Positions 54,190 through 63,144 of a stretch of 64,000 bases of DNA are shown piece by piece. The stretch covers positions 19,391,596 to 19,455,595 of the forward strand of contig OX336343.1 in assembly GCA_946902875.1 (NCBI GenBank), written 5' to 3'. The notes beneath the pieces were generated by a model. The model saw only the letters and a program-made list of their open reading frames with translations, searched no databases and was not told where the DNA came from. The DNA comes from Nematopogon swammerdamellus. Taxonomy: Eukaryota > Arthropoda > Insecta > Lepidoptera > Adelidae. The translations under genes were made by a program, and so were the position numbers. The stretch's first letter is position 1; each line of letters opens with the position of its first letter.

Positions 54190-54540
54190 CCTACCCGTCG
54201 CTGCGCTGGTGGAAAATACTACTAGATCTCCATCAACCGGCGCGGCGTCCGGGAACGACGAGCCGTGCTCTCCCGCGTCGGAAAACGGACAATCAGCGAG
54301 CTTCTCCAAACCATTTTGAATACGCCGCCGTGCGTATCTGTGCGCTCCCGCCGAGCCCAACGCCGCGTTTCGCGTGTTGCGGTCGAGCGCACCCCCCGCG
54401 GCTGTTAGTGCGGTCGCGCCGGAGTCTCCGGCGAGTGCTGCAGCCCCAATCCGGTGGGAACGGGAGAAGGAGCCGAGCAGGTACGTTTGCGCGCGCCTCC
54501 GAGCCGCATCGGGTGAGCCAGCGTCATCCTTTTCTCGCCC
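54190..54540. other. CpG-rich island with exon-like signals
   Basis: A 350-bp CpG-rich block in AT-rich DNA matches no repeat family. On the plus strand GAGCCGAGCAG/GTACGT at 54480/54481 is an excellent splice donor, so a 5' UTR or coding exon may end there; an upstream frame ends PASENGQSASFSKPF. On the minus strand a 121-codon frame (54187-54552) is open and meets a donor-like GACGG/GTAGGT near 54197. The strand is unresolved. An unmethylated promoter or first exon is plausible. Confidence 0.3.
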
Positions 54541-54840
54541 ATTTCCCACCAATCGGAATGAACAGCTGACACGTCACGAAAAACCAATTTTTTTATTTCT
54601 TGTATTAACTAAGCACAATCATCTTTGAAGAAAAAAAACACCTTCTGTCCACCATACAAACCCTAAAATTTCATTGTCAAATCCAACTGAGATATTATAT
54701 CATGGTTCATTAATAGGATACCTGGCGATAGATTAACAAATATATTTTTTTCGAGGTTTTGTTTATTTGATACCTTCTTGTAAAATCCGAAGCCATTCAA
54801 CAAGTCCAATAATATTTTTTGATCATCTAACTAAAGTGTT
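54541..54840. other. unassigned DNA
   Basis: AT-rich, no feature. Confidence 0.35.
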
Positions 54841-54846
54841 CGTCGC

Positions 54847-54912
54847 CCGGGACCCGCCGACGGGTCCCGGACGTCTCGAGCTAGTAATGCGGGACCCGCC
54901 GGGGGTCCCCGG
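54847..54912. repeat. paired GC hairpins
   Basis: CCGGGACCCG, loop CCGA, CGGGTCCCGG (54847-54870) is a perfect 10-bp stem with a 4-nt loop. Twenty bases on, a second GGGACCCGCCGGGGGTCCCC forms a similar stem. GTGTTCG before and GTGTTAAC after give faint outer symmetry. Non-coding. Confidence 0.7.
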
Positions 54913-55356
54913 ACAGTGAAGGTGTTAACTAACCCTGTACCCCGACGATTTCTTTATTTATTCGTCTCTGATATCGGCCTAGCGCGCAGTGTGAATATTA
55001 TGTGATCAAATTAGCACTTAGAACAATCCATACGCCCACTGCTCCCTTCGACGACTATTCAGAGTCGACATTTAGCCAAACCCACCAAAGCGCACAAACC
55101 GAGCGATACCCACCCAGGAGATAGCGAGAACAAAGAGCTTTCTTGCAACGCGGTTATTAATTGAAACGGACCAATTCTTGTAACCATTTGTTTGGGCCTG
55201 ATAGATAAGAGATGCGGGTTGATGCGGTACAATTTTGTTAGTTTTAATACTCTTATGGCCGTGAACCAATTTGGTGGAGTTCGGAATTAAATAACGGTTC
55301 ATTCCTATTAGTTTCGATTACTTAGTTTTCGATTATGAGAAGGATCTTCTACTTCG
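54913..55356. other. unassigned DNA
   Basis: No supported gene. Confidence 0.35.
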
Positions 55357-55357
55357 G

Positions 55358-55747
55358 TCAGCCTCGATACCTCAGTGGTGCGGTCGGTCGACTGTCGGTC
55401 GTGCGTGATCAACTGATCATAGGCACACCTGGGCGCGGTCAGTATGTACATGGATTGGTGACCGCTCGACCGTTGGAGGCGGACTGCGATTCGGATTCCA
55501 CGTAATACTGTAGGTCCCTTCCCTTCTTACCTTACTAGGTGGTAGGGTTTAACCCTCCCGGGTTGATGCCACCAAACGGCGGTCGAAACGACTACCTATG
55601 TAAATAGTTCCTGCTTTCCGTCTAGTTCAGTGTCACCGGCACGACCGAAGGGAAGCACTGACATGGCACCTATATCACCGAGGTCTTTTGGGCTGACATC
55701 ACGGATGTAATAGGTTATGTAGCCAACTTGTCAGTTTCGATAAAAAA
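55358..55747 (+). repeat. SINE-R, full length
   Basis: GATACCTCAGTGGTGCGGTC (A-box type), a diverged 5S-like part (ACCTGGGCGCGGTCAGTATG, ATGGATTGGTGACCGC), GGAGGCGGACTGCG and ATTCGGATTCC (B-box type). The complete body follows to GTCAGTTTCGATAAAAAAAC. More diverged in the 5S part than the 41.5 kb copy. Confidence 0.8.
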
Positions 55748-55837
55748 ACACCTATATAGTGCCTATAATATAGGCAGATACTATATTAAATCTATGCTAT
55801 GCTACAAATCCATAGTGAGGGTAGTCCGCATTATCTG

Positions 55838-56330
55838 CTTGCGTCCTTGTACTCGATACAGCGCCGAGCCATCCGTCTTGTTGGTGACCCGAAACTTACA
55901 GATGGTCTGGAGTCTCTGAGTCACAGATGATTTGTGGGTTCGCTTAGTCTGTTTTACAGATACTATCACGGACGCTGCTCTGTGGAACTAGCATCCCTTA
56001 TTCCCTGCCACCCGTCCTATCGCCGCATGACTCGTCGCAGAAAGACTCACCATCCCTTTGTTGTTGACATTGGGCTTTTGAGAACCCATCGGTTCTCTAA
56101 ATCGTTTCTTTGTCGCACCGCTAGAATGTGGAACTGTCTTGCGGCGAGTGTATTTCCTGAATCCTTTAACCTGGGTGTCTTCAAGCGTCGTATTAACGGG
56201 CTAGACAGCCTAGCAACAGTCCGCAAATCTGCTGGCATGGCACCTAACTGAGCGTGGTTTCGCGAGGAGAGGTGATTTTGGCTCTGTCGACTGCACCATT
56301 GGTCTCTCGGCACAGCCACCCATGCTATGC
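55838..56330 (+). pseudogene. LINE-B reverse-transcriptase C-terminus and 3' UTR
   Basis: YSIQRRAIRLVGDPK, then a stop after LESLSH, and a 105-codon frame (55934-56251): GSLSLFYRYYHGRCSVELAS, HHPFVVDIGLLRTHRFSKSF, RTARMWNCLAASVFPESFNL, RRINGLDSLATVRKSAGMAP. This is the best LINE-B reference here. It is related in peptide sequence to LINE-A (shared FSKSFLCRTA) but distinct. No RT catalytic core; 3' UTR ends near GGCACAGCCACCCATGC. Confidence 0.85.
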
Positions 56331-56539
56331 TTTCAACGAAGAGATTGCATTACGTCGCATACAAACTCTTTGGATTTCAAGTTCTGCTATCGGTACCCAA
56401 TGCAAATGACAATGTTAAGCTCAACGGGCAATTACAAGAACTTGTCCCACAATTGATTGAGTGTAATGGCGGCGCTTGTTTATTGACGACACACTGACTG
56501 CAGTCGGCTTCCTACACCGCCAGTTACAATTCGGACAGT
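56331..56539. other. DNA flanking mariner
   Basis: It may include the mariner 3' terminus (TTCGGACAGTTTTGAGACAC at 56531), but matching terminal inverted repeats could not be identified. Confidence 0.3.
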
Positions 56540-57560
56540 TTTGAGACACGCAAAAAGTAAAGAATGTATACTTACAATTTATTTTTTCAAAATACTCTCC
56601 ATCATTCTCTATACAAATTTCCATCCGCCTAAACCAGTCCTGCAACCATTTATTCAAGTCTTCCTTCCTCCGCAGGTCAGAAATGACCGATTCGTAGGCA
56701 GCCACCGCTTCTTCGGAACTTGAAAAAAACTTTTATCCTTTATGGCGAGGAATATAAAAGAATCACAATGAGCTAAGTCGGGGCTGTAAGGTGACTGAGG
56801 TAGGGTTTCAATACAAGATTCTCGAATAAACGCCTTTGTTCTGACTCAGAATTTCTGAGGGACGAGTGTGAAGACGCGTGGTCGTGGTGCAGCATCATTC
56901 CCCGGCGCCCGGTCTTTGGTCGTCTCTCCTGCACAGCTTTGATAACTTTTGGCAATGCGACTGTAGTGTACCATTCTGAGTTAACTGACCTACAAATTCT
57001 CTAGCATTGATGTTGCAAGATGTCCATTCCGTGAAAAAAAAACTAGCCACCACCCCTTTTTTGCCAATGTTCCGCGGTCTTTGCAATTTTGTTCGCAACT
57101 GGCCATTTGGAAACACCCATACCGACGAACGCTTCTTCTTTCCGGATCATATTGATATATCCATGTTTCGTCGCCAGTAATGATTTCAGAAACATGTCTA
57201 GATCTCCCATTTTCAAAAAGTAGACGCTTCTCACGGCACCAATCCACACGGGCTTCTTTTTCCGCTTTGGAGAGCAAACGAGGTATCCAACGACAACAAA
57301 GCTTCCTCATTCCAAGATGTTCATGTAATATGGTGTGAACACTAACCGAACTGATGGATAAGATTTTCTCTATGTCCCTGTATGCAATTCGTGGGTCTTC
57401 TCGCACCAGCGTTTCATTAGTCCACAAATTTTCTGCAGTGACTGCTGTTGGCGAGCGTCCACTTCTGTCATCATTTTCAAGACTAGTTTTCCACCTTTTC
57501 AATTCGTTAAACCATCTAAAAATCGTTGGCCGAGAAGGAGCAGACTCACCTTAAGCTGAT
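56540..57560 (-). pseudogene. mariner transposase remnant
   Basis: Tc1/mariner transposase in several frames, read right to left: APSRPTIFRWFNELK (N-terminal helix-turn-helix region), DIEKILSISSVSVHTILHE, the WIPRLL linker, EARVDWCREK, and ITGDETWIYQYDP with the first catalytic Asp. After a frame change KKGVVASFFF, then MMLHHDHASSH with the second Asp. After another change PYSPDLAHCD with the third Asp, and finally AAYESVISDLRRK and EICIENDGEYFEK-like C-terminal wording. The DD34D-type triad is present but split over frames, so the copy is dead. It is closest by eye to mellifera/cecropia-type mariners. Confidence 0.85.
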
Positions 57561-57585
57561 TTTAAACGTTGTAAGCCTAAAACTT

Positions 57586-57640
57586 CAGATAAACCAAATT
57601 TAAAGTTGTAATATATCAGATAAACCAAATTTAAAGTTGG
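57586..57640. repeat. 23-bp direct duplication
   Basis: CAGATAAACCAAATTTAAAG plus TTG occurs at 57586 and again at 57618, separated by 9 bases, just outside the mariner 5' side. Confidence 0.85.
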
Positions 57641-58264
57641 AAATATTCACGTGTAAGCTCCACCGTAGCAGACGAAAAAGTGGGAAATGGTGGCAGAATA
57701 ATACCCCAAAATCCATAATTTTTTTTTATTTGCTCTAAATGGCCTTTTGTGTTCGATTTTCAAATAAATTGGCCATTTAAAAATATATAACACAGATACG
57801 TCCCACTTTAAGTGCGGTAGTTTAAAATAGATAGAAATAGATAGATAGGTAGTTTAAAGTAGCCTAAAATAGATAATACGACGTATTTTTATTTCATTTA
57901 TGTTTAGAGCTTTAATTAACAAGCGATTTCATTGAATAATGTCATTATTTTATTCTTTTTGTATGGTGTTTCTCAATTATGTGTTTGATAAAAAAGAAAT
58001 GATTGTTAATAATGTTGACAATGGCGTATCTAGATATTTTATTTCCCTGGCAATATCTCCTTTACGAATTACGACCCTCTCGATAGTCTACTCGGGGGGT
58101 ACACATGACTCAATTTCGCTATTATTTGTAGTTACCGCTGCAATTACATTTCGATATTTATTTAATAACCGCCTTGTCAATATAAAGCAGTGCTTGGTCG
58201 AAAGTAACCGACCATACTTGATCGTCTGGACCAAAGAATTATACATCGTAGAATTGTTATGGTT
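57641..58264. other. unassigned AT-rich DNA
   Basis: Repeats of AATAGATA (57.83-57.88 kb). A 121-codon hydrophobic plus frame (57939-58304) runs into SINE-R and is not credible as a gene. Confidence 0.35.
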
Positions 58265-58267
58265 GTT

Positions 58268-58385
58268 TTTTATGGAGACTGACACGGTTGGCTACATCAC
58301 CTAATACATCCGTGATGTAAGCCCATAAAACCGGGTGAACTAGGTGCCATGTCAGTTCTTCCCTTCATTTCATGTCGGCAGCGGC
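58268..58385 (-). repeat. SINE-R 3' half
   Basis: TTTTTTATGGAGACTGACAC, GGTTGGCTACATCACCTAA, GATGTAAGCCCATAAAACCG and CCCTTCATTTCATGTCGGC. It ends abruptly at the start of CpG-rich DNA. Confidence 0.75.
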
Positions 58386-58549
58386 GACTCCTCTCAGTTG
58401 GCGAGGTTGGCGCCGCCAAACCAAATAAAATGAATGACACCATTAATACAGAAGTATCAGGCTAAAATAAATGTGAAAAAATTTCGGAGTTATATTATTT
58501 ATGTCATATAATCCACGATTAATAAGATAAAACGTCAATCCCGTACCCC

Positions 58550-59029
58550 TTACATAATTTGAAATTTCGCGCGCGTCAAACGCGGGCGACGACGAATGAC
58601 GACACATCAAGGCATTCATTGGCCGGTTGGCTACATTTTGAAGCGCCATCGTATTCCATACAAGGCGGACGGAAGCGACCGATGTCCCCCCCGTCCCGCG
58701 CGGACCCGCTGATCAGCCTTTCGAGTTGGCGCAGCGGGGAGTGCATTTAGTGACGTGGTAGCGAGTAGAGCGAGCTAGCGAGCGAGCTAGGTGTGTGTGT
58801 TGCGTGTGCGGGTGTGTGCGCGCTGCGTCCACACGACGAGTATTCTTGTGCTGTGCGACGTGCGATGCGATGCGATTAGCGAGCTAGGCTAGGTGTGTTG
58901 TGTGCGCGTGTGTGTGCGCATTGGCTCGCGAGTTGATAGCTGCATATATTCCGTTATGTAGTTATGGACTTTGTATGGATGAATCCTGTGCAGTGTTGTT
59001 AAATTTAAAGTGATTTATTGGTAATTATA
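58550..59029 (+). promoter_or_regulatory. CpG-rich promoter and 5' UTR candidate
   Basis: CpG-rich sequence (AATTTCGCGCGCGTCAAACG, CCCCCGTCCCGCGCGGACCC) changes into GAGCGAGC and GTGTGCG tracts ahead of the open frame at 59030. GCATTTAGTGACGTGG (58743) holds a CRE-like TGACGT near an initiator-like TTAGT. A short upstream frame starts ATGGACTTTGTATGG near 58963 and stops before 59000. The direction is inferred from the downstream frame. Confidence 0.35.
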
Positions 59030-59215
59030 ATGGCAAACTCCTACCGAGCTATCTACGGAGCACTCAAGGACAAGAGAGACTCAGTAATTTGCCACTCTTA
59101 CATATCTGTGGAAAAGGAGTTGCTAACAAAATTGAGGAAGAAAGAAGATTTTCACGATCGAGTCATCGAAAATTTCTTGTCTGTGGAACGAAGAGTGGAC
59201 TTCATGTACAAATAA
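59030..59215 (+). CDS. candidate small protein or exon, unrecognised
   Basis: ATG in a good context (ATTATAATGG, A at -3) starts a 61-codon frame closed by TAA inside AAATAAAATG. Codon use is balanced and coding-like (CTCAAGGACAAGAGAGAC). The product is hydrophilic and charged: MANSYRAIYGALKDKRDS, then VEKELLTKLRKKEDFHDRV and SVERRVDFMYK, likely helical, with no signal peptide or membrane segment. It is the only frame here with a promoter-like leader. It could be a complete small protein or a first exon; AATAAA-like signals at 59211 and 59333 allow a short transcript. No homologue recognised. Confidence 0.45.
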   Translation: MANSYRAIYGALKDKRDSVICHSYISVEKELLTKLRKKEDFHDRVIENFLSVERRVDFMYK

Positions 59216-59524
59216 AATGTAACAATTCAAGCTTGTATGCCTGTCTCGTCGTCGTCGTGCCAGAGGAGACGTCGCTGTTGTCGGCTGCAACTCGACAGCT
59301 TTGACACAACCAGTAGGTACCTATCTACAGACAAATAAATCGTAAGTGAGCAAAATAAATCATTTAAACTAAATATTATAAACTATCTATATCGTAATCG
59401 TCTTTCAGTTTTTGAACTCATTGTGGTAGAAATAAATTAACGCGTAGGTACCTAAGTTATGAAATTATGAAAAAAAAAATCCTTAGCCAGAGCCAACCCA
59501 ATATTCAGGACCAGGAGTCGCCGC
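59216..59524. other. 3' flank of the small frame
   Basis: GTCGTCGTCGTGCC run, then AT-rich DNA with ACAAATAAATCG polyadenylation-like signals. No further feature. Confidence 0.35.
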
Positions 59525-59668
59525 TGCATGTCGGCTACACTAAACTGGACGGAAAACAGAAACTATTTACATAGCCGTTTCGACCGACACTTCATTCAGT
59601 GCGGTGGTATCAACCCGGGCGGGATAAACCCTACCATCTAGTAAGGTAAGAAGGGAACCTACAGTTTT
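59525..59668 (-). repeat. SINE-R 5'/middle part
   Basis: CATGTCGGCTACACTAAACT, GAAACTATTTACATAGCCG, CATTCAGTGCGGTGGTATCA and GATAAACCCTACCATCTAG, then GGGAACCTACAGTTT. It is interrupted directly by the next SINE-R copy. Confidence 0.75.
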
Positions 59669-59679
59669 TTTTAAATTTT

Positions 59680-60003
59680 TTTTATGGTAACTGACACGGA
59701 TGGCTACATCACCTACAACATCTGTGATGTCAGCCCATAACACCGGGTGAACTTGGTGCCACATCAGTGCTTCCCTTCGGTCGTGCCGGCTACACTGAAC
59801 TGGACGGAAAACACAAACTATTTACATAGCCGTTTCGACGGACCTTTCATTCAGTGCGGTGATACCAACCGTGGTTTGGTGGTTTAACGTGGAATCCAAA
59901 CCACGGTCAGCCTCCAACGGTCGAGCGGTCACCCATCCAAGAACTGACCGCGCCCAGGTGTGCTTAACAATAGTCGACTGACCGCACCACTGAGCTACCA
60001 TGA
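59680..60003 (-). repeat. SINE-R, full length with intact A/5S/B head
   Basis: Minus-strand head: GGTAGCTCAGTGGTGCGGTC, TTGTTAAGCACACCTGGGCG, GGTCAGTTCTTGGATGGGTG, ACCGC, GTTGGAGGCTGACCGTGG and GTTTGGATTCC. It then skips the CTGTAGGTCCC block and enters the body at GTTGGTATCACCGCACTGAA, ending at a T-rich run (59668-59684 on plus). The insertion next to another SINE-R suggests nested or tandem insertion. Confidence 0.85.
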
Positions 60004-60044
60004 TAGATAACATTGCATACAATTTACTTCGTCCCCAAAATAAT

Positions 60045-60190
60045 CTGCTTGCTGCTTGATAGTTATCTAATCCTGATATTTTGCTGAATGTGGTGGTCGG
60101 TGTTGTGTTGTAATTTACAAGAGTGTTTGCAGCACAATGCCGACTACTCTGCTTACCCGATGGTCGGGATGCGGCGTGTGGTATGTATGT
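60045..60190 (-). repeat. family Q 5' part
   Basis: TGCTGCTTGATAGTTATCTA, ATTTTGCTGAATGTGGTGG, CGACTACTCTGCTTACCCG and GTCGGGATGCGGCGTGTGGT, then GTATGTATG. The 3' tail is missing. Confidence 0.6.
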
Positions 60191-60582
60191 ATAAAGATAC
60201 TTGAGTCTACAAATTTATAATTTCTTCTTTGTCACACCATTTTAGTAACTTCCTCATCTGCTTGAGATATCAATTCTATCATTTTGAATTATTTGGCCTG
60301 TACTAAATGAAAGTACCCTACGTCAGAATTAATTTCATAATCGACATCTCATAACTGGAAGTGATTGTAGGTACAACGTTTCCTGCGCATAGGGTAACGC
60401 ATTGAAGTAAACTATATCCCAATGGGGAGACTTTATTTTGCCGGTGCGAAGTTAGCAAACAATTTGAGGGCGCCACACGTCGTGTTTAGATGGCATTGTG
60501 GGTTATTTCGTATTCGTTGCTACTGAAAGAAGGATTGTACATGCAGATCGGCATACTTTAAGGCAGCGCAGCAGCCGTAAAG
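60191..60582. other. unassigned DNA
   Basis: No supported feature. Confidence 0.35.
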
Positions 60583-60584
60583 CG

Positions 60585-60935
60585 GTCGGTGGCCGAGTGG
60601 TCTGGGCGTCGGCTTCTCATGCGAGAGGTCCGAGGTTCGAATCCGGTCGGCGTGTAACAATGAGCTTTTTCTTACGAAAAAAATTTACGTTCATACCTAC
60701 ACCTGCTGCACTAGGTGGTAGGCTCAAATTGTAGCCGACTTGGTTGTTACCACCGTACTGTATGTAAGATGGCCGCATAGCAGCCTCGGTTGTGTTCTCC
60801 TCTAGTTCAGCATACCCAGCAATCCAAAGAGAAGTCTCCGGTATGACACCTACCTTCTCGGAGGTGATATTGGCCGATCGGAGCATGTGCTCTGGCCTCT
60901 CCGACTCAGCCACTCATACGGATTACATAAAAAAA
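60585..60935 (+). repeat. SINE-T, best copy
   Basis: Head: GGTGGCCGAGTGGTCTGGGC (A box), GGCTTCTCATGCGAGAGGTC (arm with CAT at the anticodon position), CGAGGTTCGAATCCGG (B box), CGGCGTGT. The body then runs through GCTTTTTCTTACG, CTAGGTGGTAGGCTCAAATT, GTTCTCCTCTAGTTCAGC and CACCTACCTTCTCGGAGGTG to an A8 tail at 60928. The tRNA part lacks acceptor pairing, so it is a SINE promoter and not a tRNA gene. Confidence 0.85.
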
Positions 60936-61130
60936 AGGCCATGGCACTAGCGGTTGTCACTCTCACTCACTGAAAAAAAACTGGGAATAACAATGAAATT
61001 TCAAGATGACGACGCGTCTAGTTACGGGTTTGGCCGTGTGTTAGTAAAGTGTGTCGGCCTGTGTTATGGGATTATGTCTGTGGAACATCTGTCGTGTATT
61101 AATTTGTAAGAGAGTGCCAAAAAGTTTTTA
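60936..61130. other. unassigned DNA
   Basis: No feature recognised. Confidence 0.35.
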
Positions 61131-61134
61131 AAAT

Positions 61135-61700
61135 TTTAAATATTGCAAGAAATACATTAAAAAATGTATCAAATAACAAAAAATCGAACCATAGAGTTGA
61201 AGGCGGTCGGTTATTTTTGCTTGCTTTAGCACCACCACCGCCTTCAACTCTAGGGTTAGATTTTTTTTATTTCATACATTTTTTATGGCGGTTTTTATAT
61301 TTTTTTCATCATCATCATCATCAGCCTGTATCGGTCCACTGCTGGACATAGGCCTCTCCCAAGGCACGCCACCACACGCGGTCTTCCGCTCTTCTCATCC
61401 ATCCACTCCCGGCTACCTTTTTTAGGTCATCTGTCCACCTAGCCGGGGGGCGTCCCAAATTTAAATTATTTTTTTAAATAGTTTTTTTAGTAATTTTTTG
61501 CTATTAATGTACTCGGTGGAATTCGCCTCGCTTTCCAATCCGATCTTGAACAAAGGACTACACGGGAAGCACCAGCTTTCAAATAAAAAAAGAATTTTCA
61601 AAATCGGTTCACCCAGTCGAAAGTTCTGAGGTAATAAACATAAAAAAAAAATACAGTCGAATTGAGAACCTCCTCCTTTTTTTGAAGTCGGTTAAAAAGC
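61135..61700 (-). mobile_element. family P element interrupted by RTE tail
   Basis: The foldback (61180-61310) has CATAGAGTTGAAGGCGG pairing with CCGCCTTCAACTCTAGGG over a short loop. After the interruption (61308-61465) the P body continues: AGTAATTTTTTGCTATTAAT, GCCTCGCTTTCCAATCCGAT, ACTACACGGGAAGCACCAGC, TCGGTTCACCCAGTCGAAAG, GAATTGAGAACCTCCTCC and TTGAAGTCGGTTAAAAAG. Non-coding. Confidence 0.7.
61308..61465 (+). mobile_element. RTE-type LINE 3' end inserted in P
   Basis: CATCATCATCATCATCAGCC, TGTATCGGTCCACTGCTGGA, CATAGGCCTCTCCCAAGG, CACCACACGCGGTCTTCCGC and CTAGCCGGGGGGCGTCCCAA. This is the common arthropod RTE/Proto-type 3' tail, here in antisense or tail-only form, breaking a P element between ATATTTTTT and AATTATTTTT. 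Confidence 0.65.
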
Positions 61701-61807
61701 AGCAGCGTTCACCAAAACAATTATAAAATAAACAACGAAATTAACAAATTTCAGATATTGCAGAATGTTACTGTTATCCATACTGTTATGTTGGTGTTAT
61801 CCATGGG

Positions 61808-62133
61808 TGTTTTTTTTTTTTTATGGAAACTGACACGGTTGGCTACATCACCTGCAACATGATGTGCAGCCCATAACACCGGGTGAACTTGGTGCCGCGT
61901 CAGTGCTTCCCTTCGGTCGTGCCGGCTACACTGAACTGGAAGGAAAACACAAACTATTTACATAACCGTTTCGACCGACCTTTCATTCAGTGCGGTGGTA
62001 CCAACCCGGGCGGGATAAACCCTACCACCTAGTAATATAAGAAGGGATTCATATCCCTTAGTCGCCTTTTACGACATACACGGGAAGAGATGCAGTGGGG
62101 CTATTCTTTTAAAGTACCGGCCCCACACGGTGT
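61808..62133 (-). mobile_element. SINE-R/Q chimera, copy 2
   Basis: A T-rich run, GAAACTGACACGGTTGGCTA, CATCACCTGCAACATGATG, CCCTTCGGTCGTGCCGG, GGCGGGATAAACCCTACC, then the same CCTAGTAATATAAGAAGGGA junction as copy 1. It continues with CCCTTAGTCGCCTTTTACGA and ends GGCCCCACACGG. A short GGTGTT flanks both sides, a possible target duplication. Confidence 0.75.
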
Positions 62134-62294
62134 TGTCTATTTAAAAAGTAGTTCTTCTTTCTACTCTTTATGACTGTAACTAGCTTACTTTATAGGGTTC
62201 TTTTTTGACAGAATGTAACAATGAAAACCGTATGTAGATTGATAAAGTGGTTCTCGCGTTATAAGGATATTCAGTACGTTACATGGCCGTCAGG
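62134..62294. other. unassigned DNA
   Basis: No feature recognised. Confidence 0.35.
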
Positions 62295-62762
62295 GGCGCC
62301 GACTTTTAGAAATCCTCGTGGGTGCTCATGCAATTTTTTTTTATTGAACAATCATCATCATCGTCAACGTGTTGCCGTCCACTGCTGGACATATGCTACT
62401 CCAATTTTTCATTAATTCTCCCGGCACCCGGCAGCATGGATTCGCAAAACGTTCGCACAATGTTTTGCATTTGCCGCATTGACACATTCGCACGATGTAC
62501 CTACGCATGTAGTGCTCCTATATTCTATTGCATGGTATAGAATAATATAGGAGTAACTACTATAACGTACGCTATTCGTCGCGCCACTAGTGCGAATGTG
62601 TAAATGTGGCCGCTCAAAGGCTTGTAAGTAAATAAGGCACTTTTATCGTAGCTCAAATCCTATTCTGATCAGTTTTTATATCTATCGTCGTGGGTGCTCC
62701 GCACCCACTACTCACCCCTCGTGGGTGCTGGAGCCCCCGAGCACCCACGTAGTCGGCGCCTA
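62294..62762. mobile_element. element with GGCGCCGACT inverted ends
   Basis: GGCGCCGACT (62296) and AGTCGGCGCC (62751) bound the unit. CTCGTGGGTGCTCATGC at the left matches the complement of CCGAGCACCCACG at the right, and two further GTGGGTGCT hairpins lie at 62690-62750. The interior holds CAATCATCATCATCGTCAAC with GTCCACTGCTGGACATATG (an RTE-tail scrap) and a separate hairpin. GATGGCC/ATGGCCG words flank both ends. No transposase. Confidence 0.55.
62513..62553. repeat. hairpin inside the GGCGCC element
   Basis: CTCCTATATTCTATTGCATG and GTATAGAATAATATAGGAG fold into a nearly perfect stem with a ~5-nt loop. Confidence 0.75.
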
Positions 62763-63060
62763 TGATGGCCGTAGAAACTTAGCTTTATTAAAAATGTATA
62801 GGTGACATCCCACCACAAAACACTGCGCTACACTACACTACAGAACCACAACATAACACTGCGCTACACCACACAACATTACACAACACTTTACTGCATT
62901 GACGCTCGCTACATACACGCATATGTTTGATTGATCCCTCTAAATCATTATAGTGTAACCAGGAAAACAAAATATGGCCAGACTTCAATGTATGTACAAT
63001 TTATGTTTTATCTGTTTGCGATTAGGCTGTATGTTTTCTAACAAACAAATATATAAATAA
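62763..63060. other. CTACA/CACAAC low-complexity tract and AT-rich DNA
   Basis: 62.81-62.90 kb repeats CACTGCGCTACAC-like words. No gene. Confidence 0.5.
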
Positions 63061-63097
63061 AGAGTGCCGCATTGGCCGAATTTATGGCTTTCGGTGT

Positions 63098-63144
63098 GTC
63101 CGTTAGTCTTTAAATGCATAATATGCATTTAAAGACTAACGGAC
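63098..63144. repeat. perfect 23-bp palindrome
   Basis: GTCCGTTAGTCTTTAAATGC-ATA (63098-63120) is followed after a single base by its exact complement (63122-63144). A third partial copy, AATATGCATTTAGAG, follows at 63148. Confidence 0.9.

Noticed and set aside
57939..58304. 121-codon hydrophobic frame
   Set aside because: Its C-terminus is SINE-R sequence and the remainder is AT-rich with no domain or promoter signal.
60585..60655. tRNA gene
   Set aside because: A and B boxes are good but the acceptor stem does not pair, and a SINE body with an A tail follows. It is shared with 19.8 kb.
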